From contig JAFQZI010000106.1 in the NCBI GenBank assembly GCA_017406005.1, forward strand, positions 1 to 37,196: a stretch of DNA of 37,196 nucleotides, read 5' to 3'. The stretch is from Oscillospiraceae bacterium (GTDB taxonomy: Bacteria; Bacillota; Clostridia; Oscillospirales; Oscillospiraceae). Position 1 is the first letter of the stretch; each line of letters opens with the position of its first letter. A program made the position numbers and the translations under genes. The notes below the pieces were generated by a model, which saw nothing but the letters and a program-made list of their open reading frames with translations, did no database searches and had not been told where the DNA came from. Positions 16,532 to 23,879 of the stretch are shown here, one piece after another.

Positions 16532-17827
16532 TTATGCGGAATGTTCTGCGCTCCTTTTCCGAAGAATAAAGCCTGCAGGGAAGCCGCCTTGTCCGATCAC
16601 GGCAAATAACAGCGCACAGCAAAGAAGAATGGCGCAAAGCACAGCAATTGCCCCTGTGGCATTTGTGAGATAGACTCCTCCGACCAGATGAAAATAACGT
16701 TCAAAAATATAGCCGTAATAGCAGAGAAAGGAGCCAAACTGCATACATCCGAAAATGAAGAATGCTGCAGGGCAGCAGGCAAACAAAACGGCGGTAAGCA
16801 CGTCGGCTGTGTAAAAATACCGGTCATGCATATGCGGGAGTAAAAACGGAATCACCATGACCATCAAAACGGTTAGAACCAGAAAAACAGAAGAAGTCAT
16901 TTTGCCTTTCCGGCAGATAAGAAGGCCTGCAATCAGCAGAACTGCCATGGCAGCAAAAGCGCAGAGAATCAGAATGGAGGAAATGCGTTCCGTATTTCCT
17001 CCGCCTTTCATCAGGGCTGTTAGAGATGACGCTGTATAGTTCAGTGCATCTCCGACAGTGTTAGCCTGATCTGCATAGAGTAGGACAGCGTCTTTGATAG
17101 GCCTGCCCAGGAGGACTGCCGGAAAAATCAGAATAAGATAAGTGATAGGAAAAACTCCGAACAGATACCATTTATATTTTTTCCAGACCCAGAGAATTAA
17201 CCAGACCGGCATGATAAAAACAGCCTGAAGTTTGAAACCAAAAGAAAGAGCAATAAAATCCATGGAGAGGACGGGATGCCCTCTCTTTCCCGTTTCAGGA
17301 TCCGGAAGAGCAAGTTCTAAGCCTAGTAAAGCAAGAGAAACAAAAATGCTGTCACATTGTCCCCATACAGCGCTGTTGAGCATCACTGTAGGCAGGAAGA
17401 GGACCAAAAAGAAGCAGACGACAGATGGGAAAGCATTTTTCCCACACTTTCGGACGAGCATCATGGAGGCGTAAGCGAGCAGAATATCAAAAAAAGTACT
17501 CAATAGTTTGATCAGATATAAATCCGGTATGTCTGAGTATGAAAACAATGCCATAAAATACAAATAGGGTATATTATAATTCCCTACAGAGTACTGGAGC
17601 CCCTTAAATCCACCATTAGTTCTGAAAAAATCCACCCATTTTGTAAGAAAGTCTTTATAATCCCATGTTTTATAATAAAAGAAATGGGCGCGAATAAAAA
17701 AAGCGGCGGCAATCAGAATGACAGATAGAATGACAGATCTTCCGGATCGCAGTGTGTCCGCCCGCCACAGGAGGAAAAGAGCGAATAATCCCTCCAGGAT
17801 CAGCAGCAATATTACTCTGAAATCCAT
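16532..17827 (-). CDS. Gpi18-like mannosyltransferase (GT-C)
   Basis: A 431-residue GT-C glycosyltransferase. The start MDFRVILL at 17827 is chosen because a GGAGGGG site lies just before it and the previous gene stops 2 bases upstream; the longer open frame back to 17983 only overlaps that gene. Marks of the COG5542/Gpi18-like group are the external loop TWDYKDFLTKWVDFF, then NIPYLYFMAL, NSAVWGQCDSIFVS, and HDRYFYTAD near the C-terminus. About eleven membrane helices are evident. It would transfer a hexose, in relatives mannose, from a polyprenyl-phosphate donor outside the cell. The donor may come from the GT2 gene at 13812-14768. Confidence 0.85.
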   Translation of the reverse strand: MDFRVILLLILEGLFALFLLWRADTLRSGRSVILSVILIAAAFFIRAHFFYYKTWDYKDFLTKWVDFFRTNGGFKGLQYSVGNYNIPYLYFMALFSYSDIPDLYLIKLLSTFFDILLAYASMMLVRKCGKNAFPSVVCFFLVLFLPTVMLNSAVWGQCDSIFVSLALLGLELALPDPETGKRGHPVLSMDFIALSFGFKLQAVFIMPVWLILWVWKKYKWYLFGVFPITYLILIFPAVLLGRPIKDAVLLYADQANTVGDALNYTASSLTALMKGGGNTERISSILILCAFAAMAVLLIAGLLICRKGKMTSSVFLVLTVLMVMVIPFLLPHMHDRYFYTADVLTAVLFACCPAAFFIFGCMQFGSFLCYYGYIFERYFHLVGGVYLTNATGAIAVLCAILLCCALLFAVIGQGGFPAGFILRKRSAEHSA

Positions 17828-17829
17828 TG

Positions 17830-18984
17830 CTATTCCCCTCCTGACTTTTGAAAAGCGGAAAAATTTGACACAGTAGCGTGTTTTATGGTGTCGAGAACCT
17901 TTTGAATGATAATTGGTACAAGGACTCCCGCCGTAACATACAGAAGTGTTGTGGATGGGAGATCCTTTGGCCAGTAGTTCCACCAGATATTTGATTTATA
18001 AGCTTCCCAATCGAAATAATAAAAAACAGAGGGGAAAACATGGCTTAGCAGACCAAAAACGGTTTTTACTGCCATAAAGCCTAGAAAATGATTAATAGTG
18101 ATGGAATAGGTATTATTGGCAATTAAGTTAACAGCTTTGCTCTTTCCGAACACTGGTTCGAGAAGCGTACAGATCCGAAACCAAAAAGCGACTCCGAGAA
18201 GTCCGGATAAGGTTGGCGTGAAAACTCCATAATAAAACTCTTCACACCAGGAGGGGAAAAAACGAGGCATTTTTCCGTAACGGAGAGAGATAAGGTATTT
18301 TAGGACAAAGATTATAAGAAAATAAAGGCCGGAAGGAATCCTGCGATCATAGGATTCGAAAAAACGCCTGTAATAAATGCCTGCAGCAAAATACGGCACA
18401 AAGTACAAAATACGTACCACGACAAGTTTCCATCCTACATGATGCCCGCACCATCCTTTGCCTGCAAGATAAGAGCCCAATACACCCAATGCAATACCCG
18501 TAAGGAACCAGACTGTTTCGTGGACATGGATGGGAATCTTCGAAATCAGTTTTCTCAGAAGAATATGGATACATTCCAGAAAAAACAGAGACACCATGTA
18601 CCAGCCACCCAGATTATAAAGGAACTGATGCCCGTCATAGAGGGGGCTTACAAGAAGATTCCAGAGGGTAAAATCACCCCCGATAGTAAATCCTTTAAGC
18701 CTGGTGAGCTGCACAAAAACACCATATGCAAAATTATATAGGTAGATAGGGACAAGCAGATGTTTGGTTTTTTTTAACAGATAGCCGCCCACATTTGCTT
18801 CTGCCTTGGAGCTATAAAAATAACCGGATGCAAAAGTGAACATACCCATAAGCATCCCGTCAGTTGGAAACCAGTGCTGCAAAAAGGATAGTGCGGCCCC
18901 GTCAGCATGTTCTTTTACTACTAAAACAATGCCGATAGCATACAGAAGCTTGAAACGGTAGTCAATTTTCCTTTCGCTGGCCAT
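17830..18984 (-). CDS. Acyltransferase family 3 membrane protein (first of two in operon)
   Basis: A membrane protein of about 384 residues in the acyltransferase-3 (OafA/NodX-like) family, with about ten hydrophobic helices. The N-terminal RKIDYRFKLLYAIGIVLVVKEHADG shows the usual spacing from an Arg to the catalytic-type His. I choose the ATG at 18984 (MASERK): the GGAAAGG site at 18994-19000 touches the ATG at 18993 with no spacer but lies 9 bases before 18984. Family members O-acetylate or O-succinylate sugars of surface polymers. It lies 19 bases after a second family member and 2 bases before the mannosyltransferase gene. The acyl donor and acceptor are not known. Confidence 0.82.
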   Translation of the reverse strand: MASERKIDYRFKLLYAIGIVLVVKEHADGAALSFLQHWFPTDGMLMGMFTFASGYFYSSKAEANVGGYLLKKTKHLLVPIYLYNFAYGVFVQLTRLKGFTIGGDFTLWNLLVSPLYDGHQFLYNLGGWYMVSLFFLECIHILLRKLISKIPIHVHETVWFLTGIALGVLGSYLAGKGWCGHHVGWKLVVVRILYFVPYFAAGIYYRRFFESYDRRIPSGLYFLIIFVLKYLISLRYGKMPRFFPSWCEEFYYGVFTPTLSGLLGVAFWFRICTLLEPVFGKSKAVNLIANNTYSITINHFLGFMAVKTVFGLLSHVFPSVFYYFDWEAYKSNIWWNYWPKDLPSTTLLYVTAGVLVPIIIQKVLDTIKHATVSNFSAFQKSGGE

Positions 18985-19003
18985 TAAGGGCATCCTTTCC
19001 TTA

Positions 19004-20014
19004 TTATGCGGATATTAATTTCTTCTGTTTTATAAATTGCAGAAGCTTTTTTGTAAGAGGAGATTCAATAAAGTAAAAGATTATTCCAACGGCAAAGCAG
19101 AGTACCAGATTGATCAGGCATTGCACCCATGTGCTGTGTACAAACAGAAAATGCCCGTCAAACAGTGTCTCCATCCCGTAATAGAAAATCTTCTGTGTGA
19201 GATAGATGTTGAAAGATGCTTTTCCCAGCAATTCCAGTGGTTTGCAGCTCAAATTCGCTTTCTCGATGAACCATCCAACAACGGGCACGATAAACATGGC
19301 AGGAAAGAGCGCTGTGTTTTTCCAGTAAGACTGGAATACCAAAGGCTGATATGACGTATAGCAGAGAATTAGTATCCAGCAAAACCCGAAGATGCCCATT
19401 CCGATTCTGAAGAGATTCGGAATACTATTAATGGAATAGAGAGCAAGATAGCACCCGAAAGCGATGTGGAAAGCATATCTCAGTACAATAAAGGTGTAGC
19501 ATTCCACATTCATACCGTAGGCTTTCTGCAGAAGCTCATAGACAAAGGTTCCTATCCAGCAGATCAGGAGCCCTTTAGCACCTTTTCGCTCTATCAGGAG
19601 ATAGACGAAGGGGACGAAAAAGACAAACTGGAACATAAACGGGATATAGTAGGTACCCGGACCCCATCCACCGGCCAGATACATCAGGAAAAGCTCTGTG
19701 ATGGTTTTGGGAGAAAGAAAAATATGTGCGATGACCTCAACGAGATAAACCATCGTATAGGGTACGGCAAAACGGATCAGTTTGCTGATCAGCTGGGAAG
19801 GAGTAAAAGCCTGCTCCAGGGAATGGATTTGTGCTCTGGAGAAGGATTTGGAGTACAGGTACCCGGAGATGATCATCAGAGTGGGGATTGTCATTTGTAC
19901 CCAGAAAGGAAAGAGCAGTTTCAGCCTCTCGGTTTCTGTCCATTGTGCATGGCAGATCACCACGTTGAACATGACCGCCCCTTTTATAACGTCGATGGTT
20001 GTGTTCCTTTTCAT
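19004..20014 (-). CDS. Acyltransferase family 3 membrane protein (operon leader)
   Basis: A 336-residue polytopic protein with about ten helices. RNTTIDVIKGAVMFNVVICHA at the N-terminus has the conserved Arg and catalytic-type His of acyltransferase-3 enzymes, and TIPTLMIISGYLYS continues the standard pattern. The C-terminal FYFIESPLTKKLL matches the family's usual last helix. It is the first gene of the minus-strand operon, read from the promoter at 20103-20131, with AGGAGG at 20019-20024. It shares overall layout but little close sequence with the next gene, so this is not a fresh tandem duplication. It likely acylates a wall or surface glycan. Confidence 0.85.
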   Translation of the reverse strand: MKRNTTIDVIKGAVMFNVVICHAQWTETERLKLLFPFWVQMTIPTLMIISGYLYSKSFSRAQIHSLEQAFTPSQLISKLIRFAVPYTMVYLVEVIAHIFLSPKTITELFLMYLAGGWGPGTYYIPFMFQFVFFVPFVYLLIERKGAKGLLICWIGTFVYELLQKAYGMNVECYTFIVLRYAFHIAFGCYLALYSINSIPNLFRIGMGIFGFCWILILCYTSYQPLVFQSYWKNTALFPAMFIVPVVGWFIEKANLSCKPLELLGKASFNIYLTQKIFYYGMETLFDGHFLFVHSTWVQCLINLVLCFAVGIIFYFIESPLTKKLLQFIKQKKLISA

Positions 20015-20102
20015 AATGCCTCCTGTGTGTCTTTGGAACGCTCCCGGCTATTGTATCAATAGGATAGTTTTCTCTGAAGTTGTCCTTTATCAGTAAAATA
20101 AA

Positions 20103-20131
20103 AGTATAAACGTTATAAACCGTTGCGTCAA
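20103..20131 (-). promoter_or_regulatory. Sigma-A promoter of the minus-strand acyltransferase operon
   Basis: On the minus strand TTGACG (20126-20131) is followed after 17 bases by TATACT (20103-20108), a near-consensus housekeeping promoter. Transcription would start near 20096, leaving a leader of about 80 bases before the ATG at 20014. The spacer contains two near-identical direct repeats, AACGGTTTATA (20114-20124) and AACGTTTATA (20105-20114), which could bind a regulator. Confidence 0.75.
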
Positions 20132-20319
20132 GATTTTTCCATGAAATGCGCAAGTATCCCGGAAGAGAAAGAACCTGAGACTAAAAGATTCTGTTAATGG
20201 CACAATAAATCATAATAAACAACGTGTTGGACAGAATTTACATTTTGTTTGCTTTTCTTCTTTGGGGAGTTGTAGTATATTTATTATCAAAAGGCAAACA
20301 GCAGCTAATAGCAACTAAC

Positions 20320-20352
20320 TTGAAATATTTTTGAAATATTTTGAAAATTATT
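20320..20352 (+). promoter_or_regulatory. Three 11-base phased direct repeats upstream of LysM promoter
   Basis: TTGAAATATTT occurs twice head to tail (20320-20330 and 20331-20341), followed by the degenerate copy TTGAAAATTAT (20342-20352). The period is exactly 11 bases, about one helical turn, and the last copy ends one base before the -35 box at 20354. This is the geometry of OmpR/PhoB-family response regulator sites; it could instead act as an AT-rich UP element. Confidence 0.6.
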
Positions 20353-20353
20353 G

Positions 20354-20382
20354 TTGCAATTTAGCTGCATTTGCGGTATTAT
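20354..20382 (+). promoter_or_regulatory. Promoter of the LysM protein gene
   Basis: TTGCAA (20354-20359), a 17-base spacer and TATTAT (20377-20382) fit a sigma-A promoter with a moderate -35 box. The expected start near 20389 gives a leader of about 70 bases. The weak -35 directly behind phased repeats suggests activator dependence. Confidence 0.6.
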
Positions 20383-20461
20383 ATCAATCGATATATTAGT
20401 CGCGCGAAAAAGAAGGAAGTTAGTTTACCCGCGAGACGGAAATATACAGGAGGATTATTCT

Positions 20462-23400
20462 ATGAAAACAAACCGTCTGTTAAGTCTCCTGCTTTGCCTG
20501 TGCATGGTGATAACGCTGTTCACCGGCTTTGCAGAGACGGCCAGTGCCGAGGACTATGTCACGTATACAGTCCAAACCGGCGATAATCTCTACACTCTTG
20601 TAGGGAAGATGGGAATGAATTATGGTACGGTAAAGTATGTTATCATGGCTTTGAACGGCTTTACCAATGAAGCGCAGTTAAGCCAGCTTCAGCCGGGTCA
20701 GACAATCATTTTGCCGACGTCTAACCAGGCTGCTGCTTCTTTGGCTACAAAAGCCAATGCTGCGGCTACTACTGCAGTTACAACAACAGCTGCTGCTGCC
20801 GCAACAACGGCAACAACGGCAACAACAACTACGTCTACAGCTGCGTCTACCTATCAGGGGTATACGCCTGCCTATTATCTGGTACAGCATAAGGTGCAGC
20901 AAGGCGAGACGCTCATCAGCATCTGCAAGGCTCTCGGCACGAACTACTATGACTATTCGTCCGTGATCCTCAAGCTGAACAACTTGGACAGTGCCAACAG
21001 CCTGACAGTTGGCCAGACGCTTTGGGTACCCGCAAAAGTAGGTTCCGCCGGTGGGACGATAGCGGTTATCGCATATTCTGTCAAAAATGGTGATACGATC
21101 AGCGGAATCTGTGCTAAGTACGACACGAGCTATGCAAACTACAAGGACGCAGTCAAGGCAGTTAACGCGAAAGTTGCCAATGTTGAAAAACTGAGTGTCG
21201 GCCAGACGGTTTATATCCCGGTCTACACCTCCTACAACAATGCAGTGGCGGGTAATCCCTCCACGGCAGCGGGCACTTCCGGTTCTCCAACCACGAACAT
21301 TGCTACAGGGTATGCCATTGGCTTTACAGTTCCTGAAAGCGCCAAATACGGCAATCCGTTTGCAATTGTCGGCGGCCAGTCGAATGTGACGCGTGCCCCG
21401 GCAGGGACGACGGTTGTTGTCAGACCTAATGCTTATGACGGCTATGCAGTGAAGAGCATTAAGGTTGTCAGGACTGACAGCAATGCACATGTCCAGCTGA
21501 ACGACTATGCCTTTACCATGCCGAGCAGTAACGTCCAGATCTCGATTGAGTATGCAGCAGGCAAGAAGATCCAGAAGATGCCGTCTTCCCACGGTACATT
21601 CGACACCATGGTGTATGGCGAGATGAGCACAACCGGCTTCTATGGCGATAAGGTTGAAATTGTCCCGTATCCGGATTACGGATATGAAATCAAAGAGGTT
21701 ACAGTCAAAGACTCTAACGGGAAGGATATTACGGTTACCCAGAATAGAGATACAGGCGTCTTTGCTTTCACAATGCCGAATCTTGATATCCGTGTTACGG
21801 TAACATTCCAGCCCGCAAACAGCATCCGCCTGTATGCGAATTTCGGGACCTATCGCGGGAACGGTACAGTACTGTTTTATAAAGGCGATGCCCAGGTTAC
21901 TGAGGCCAGCAGGGGCGATACGATCCGCGTAGTGATTGTTCCGGCTGATGGATGGATTATTGATCCTGCAACGACTGAGGAAGGCGGTAAAATTATTCCT
22001 AATCCGAACTTCAACGTTGAAGGATCTACGAAATATCCTCCTGTTGATGGGAAGAAGAGTTTTATTGCAAAGACAGCTCAAAACGAGGCCGAGATTGTCA
22101 AGGTTAATGAATATGTCTACGACATCAAGATCCCGGCTACGGGAACAGCCGGCCCTGTATATGTTGATGTAAACTTCAAGCAGAAGATTCCTTATGCTCT
22201 TGCGAAAGAGAATCTTTCCGGTACGCCGATGTATGGCACGGTTACTTTCACGGTCACAGATCCTGTGACTGGCGAAATCCGCAAGAATGCTGATTATGCA
22301 TTTGAGGGGGATATTGTCGAGATCGTTCCTTATGCCGGAACCAAGGGAGAATACGGCAGAGGGTATGTATCCTATAAATATGATCCTGATGGGGTTGTAG
22401 CGGGATCTGGAACAGATCAGCATACGACTTTGTGGCCGAGCGGTGGAATGTTGCCAGATGCGAATTGGGAAGTCCGTGGCTACAAGTTTAGAATGCCTGC
22501 ATCGTCTGTGAATGTTGAGCCGAGATTCTATGATGATGGTACTGATCCGTATACCATTGCAAGCACAGATGCTGTTGAGATTGACATCGCAGTTATGGAT
22601 AACGAACATGGTACAATTGAGGTTCTTGACTCAACAGGTAAGAACAAGATCCATAAGGCAATTCCGGGCGATACGGTTATTATTCAGGTAACGGCAGACA
22701 AGGGGTATCGTGTCCAGAGAGAGGCATATGGTTCTCCGGTGAAAACACTATACGGCATCTATGTGAACTTCTGTGATAACGGACCGACGCTCACACGGCT
22801 TGATGGCACAGGATCATCCATTTCCTCTTCCGGTATTTCTCCGGGATCCATTAAGTTCCTGGATGAGAAAACGAATGAAACAGGCAATGCTGTGCTGAGA
22901 TTTGAACTGGATACTCCGTTTACGACGGATGGAACAAATCTTTTTGGACTCCCTGTGCAGCTTACAGCTTTCTATGAGCCGTTCAATAGTTCCTATAAAG
23001 ATGGCTCCGACGTAAATGTTACCAGGAATAAGGTTCAGCTCACAACGGCAAATGTTAACGACGGTACTACCTATGGCACTTTCTATGGAAATGAAAGCCC
23101 GGCACTTGCTGTGACGGCTTATGGTAGAAGCGGTAGTTCAAATGTCCAGATGTTTGTGAACGGCGCTGTGGCTCCTGATGGCACAACGGTTCAGGTTGGA
23201 ACGACAGTTGGCTTTGTCTTCACTGTGAAGGAAGGTTATCGGCTTGACAGCGTTTGGAAGACCCGCAAGCAGGGTGGTGGCTATGATAATCAGATGCTTA
23301 CATCTGTCGATGGGATCTATTACTACACCGTAACACAGAAAGATGCAGAAGCCATTGCCGGTGCATCGGGAGAACCAATCATAGAGTTCGAAGTCAGGAC

Positions 23401-23743
23401 AGAAAAGATTGAGGCTAAAAAGCATTATGTGTACTATAGCCTTGTAAATGCACCTGGAAGTGCGAATTATACAATTGCAGTGAACACTGGTAGTGGTGCC
23501 TCTGCGAATCAGGAGGCAAAAGCAGGGGATGTTATTACGCTTACGATTGATAAGCCTGCTGCAATAGGCAGTTCTGGTGATCCGGTATATTCTCTCGCGC
23601 GTGTGATGGTAGGCGGATCTAACCTTTCAAACGGTGACTTGACTGAAGCCGGTGAAAAGTGGGTATACACTTTTGTGATGCCGGATGCAGATGTCACAAC
23701 AGAGGTCGCTTACAAAGAAGCAGTGCTTCTTGATCTGAACTGA
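20462..23743 (+). CDS. Secreted protein with three LysM domains and beta-rich repeats
   Basis: A 1093-residue exported protein. The ATG at 20462 is set by AGGAGG 8 bases upstream and gives a proper signal peptide (MKTNRLLSL..., cleavage likely after ASA at residue 29). Three LysM wall-binding modules follow: YTVQTGDNLYTLV (about 34-87), HKVQQGETLISICK (about 144-192) and YSVKNGDTISGICAK (about 202-254), the first two separated by a Thr/Ala-rich linker. From about 280 to the end there are repeated beta-rich units ending in patterns such as YAFTMPSSNVQI, FAFTMPNLDIRV and YTFVMPDADVTT, like InlB B-repeat or related bacterial repeat domains. No LPXTG or C-terminal anchor is visible, so LysM binding should hold it to the wall. 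Likely adhesin or wall scaffold; exact function unknown. Confidence 0.88.
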   Translation: MKTNRLLSLLLCLCMVITLFTGFAETASAEDYVTYTVQTGDNLYTLVGKMGMNYGTVKYVIMALNGFTNEAQLSQLQPGQTIILPTSNQAAASLATKANAAATTAVTTTAAAAATTATTATTTTSTAASTYQGYTPAYYLVQHKVQQGETLISICKALGTNYYDYSSVILKLNNLDSANSLTVGQTLWVPAKVGSAGGTIAVIAYSVKNGDTISGICAKYDTSYANYKDAVKAVNAKVANVEKLSVGQTVYIPVYTSYNNAVAGNPSTAAGTSGSPTTNIATGYAIGFTVPESAKYGNPFAIVGGQSNVTRAPAGTTVVVRPNAYDGYAVKSIKVVRTDSNAHVQLNDYAFTMPSSNVQISIEYAAGKKIQKMPSSHGTFDTMVYGEMSTTGFYGDKVEIVPYPDYGYEIKEVTVKDSNGKDITVTQNRDTGVFAFTMPNLDIRVTVTFQPANSIRLYANFGTYRGNGTVLFYKGDAQVTEASRGDTIRVVIVPADGWIIDPATTEEGGKIIPNPNFNVEGSTKYPPVDGKKSFIAKTAQNEAEIVKVNEYVYDIKIPATGTAGPVYVDVNFKQKIPYALAKENLSGTPMYGTVTFTVTDPVTGEIRKNADYAFEGDIVEIVPYAGTKGEYGRGYVSYKYDPDGVVAGSGTDQHTTLWPSGGMLPDANWEVRGYKFRMPASSVNVEPRFYDDGTDPYTIASTDAVEIDIAVMDNEHGTIEVLDSTGKNKIHKAIPGDTVIIQVTADKGYRVQREAYGSPVKTLYGIYVNFCDNGPTLTRLDGTGSSISSSGISPGSIKFLDEKTNETGNAVLRFELDTPFTTDGTNLFGLPVQLTAFYEPFNSSYKDGSDVNVTRNKVQLTTANVNDGTTYGTFYGNESPALAVTAYGRSGSSNVQMFVNGAVAPDGTTVQVGTTVGFVFTVKEGYRLDSVWKTRKQGGGYDNQMLTSVDGIYYYTVTQKDAEAIAGASGEPIIEFEVRTEKIEAKKHYVYYSLVNAPGSANYTIAVNTGSGASANQEAKAGDVITLTIDKPAAIGSSGDPVYSLARVMVGGSNLSNGDLTEAGEKWVYTFVMPDADVTTEVAYKEAVLLDLN
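20801..20826 (+). repeat. In-frame 9-base tandem repeat in LysM linker
   Basis: The unit GCAACAACG occurs almost three times in tandem (20801-20809, 20810-20818, then a partial copy). It encodes the Thr-Thr-Ala part of the linker between LysM domains 1 and 2. Since nine bases are three codons, slippage would change linker length without breaking the frame. Confidence 0.7.
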
Positions 23744-23777
23744 TTCGAGAGCAAACTGTAAAAAAACAAATAATAAT

Positions 23778-23812
23778 CAGGGGTGCTGGAAACAGCATCC
23801 CTGTATTTTTTT
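23778..23812 (+). terminator. Rho-independent terminator after LysM gene
   Basis: An 11-base-pair stem, CAGGGGTGCTG (23778-23788) with CAGCATCCCTG (23793-23803), closes a GAAA tetraloop with a single G-T wobble and is followed by TATTTTTTT. It lies 34 bases after the LysM protein stop and ends that transcript. Confidence 0.92.
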
Positions 23813-23813
23813 C

Positions 23814-23842
23814 TTGTTTTTCCGGAAATGATAGGATAAAAT
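23814..23842 (+). promoter_or_regulatory. Possible promoter of the third acyltransferase gene
   Basis: TTGTTT (23814-23819), a 17-base spacer and TAAAAT (23837-23842) lie between the terminator and the next gene. The -35 box is weak (three of six), so this is a tentative call. A promoter is needed here because the preceding terminator is strong. Confidence 0.45.
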
Positions 23843-23879
23843 ATCAGCAGAAAACAGAGAACGCATGGGAGAAAACGGG

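Larger units (their letters stand above)
20015..20461. other. Divergent control region between wall-glycan operon and LysM gene
   Basis: A 447-base stretch with no credible gene. It holds the minus-strand promoter (20103-20131) and ribosome site of the acyltransferase operon, and the plus-strand phased repeats (20320-20352), promoter (20354-20382) and AGGAGG (20448-20453) of the LysM protein gene. A small inverted repeat CTATTG-TAT-CAATAG sits at 20048-20062 in the minus-strand leader; it lacks a T tract, so it is not a terminator. The middle (about 20135-20300) is AT-rich and I see nothing definite there. The wide spacing leaves room for regulators acting on both sides. Confidence 0.7.

Noticed and set aside
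17828-17983. N-terminal extension of the Gpi18-like mannosyltransferase
   Set aside because: It would overlap the upstream acyltransferase gene by about 150 bases and has no ribosome site, whereas the ATG at 17827 has GGAGGGG and follows the stop by 2 bases.
20320-20352. A CRISPR array
   Set aside because: The repeats are 11 bases long and directly joined without spacers, and no cas genes occur in the window.
20351-20461. Earlier start of the LysM protein
   Set aside because: The extension covers the predicted promoter and leader and would bury the signal peptide; AGGAGG is properly placed for the ATG at 20462.
20678-22609. 643-residue open frame on the minus strand
   Set aside because: It lies fully antisense to the LysM protein gene, has no ribosome site, and reads as a low-quality Arg/Cys/Ile-rich shadow produced by the codon pattern of that gene.
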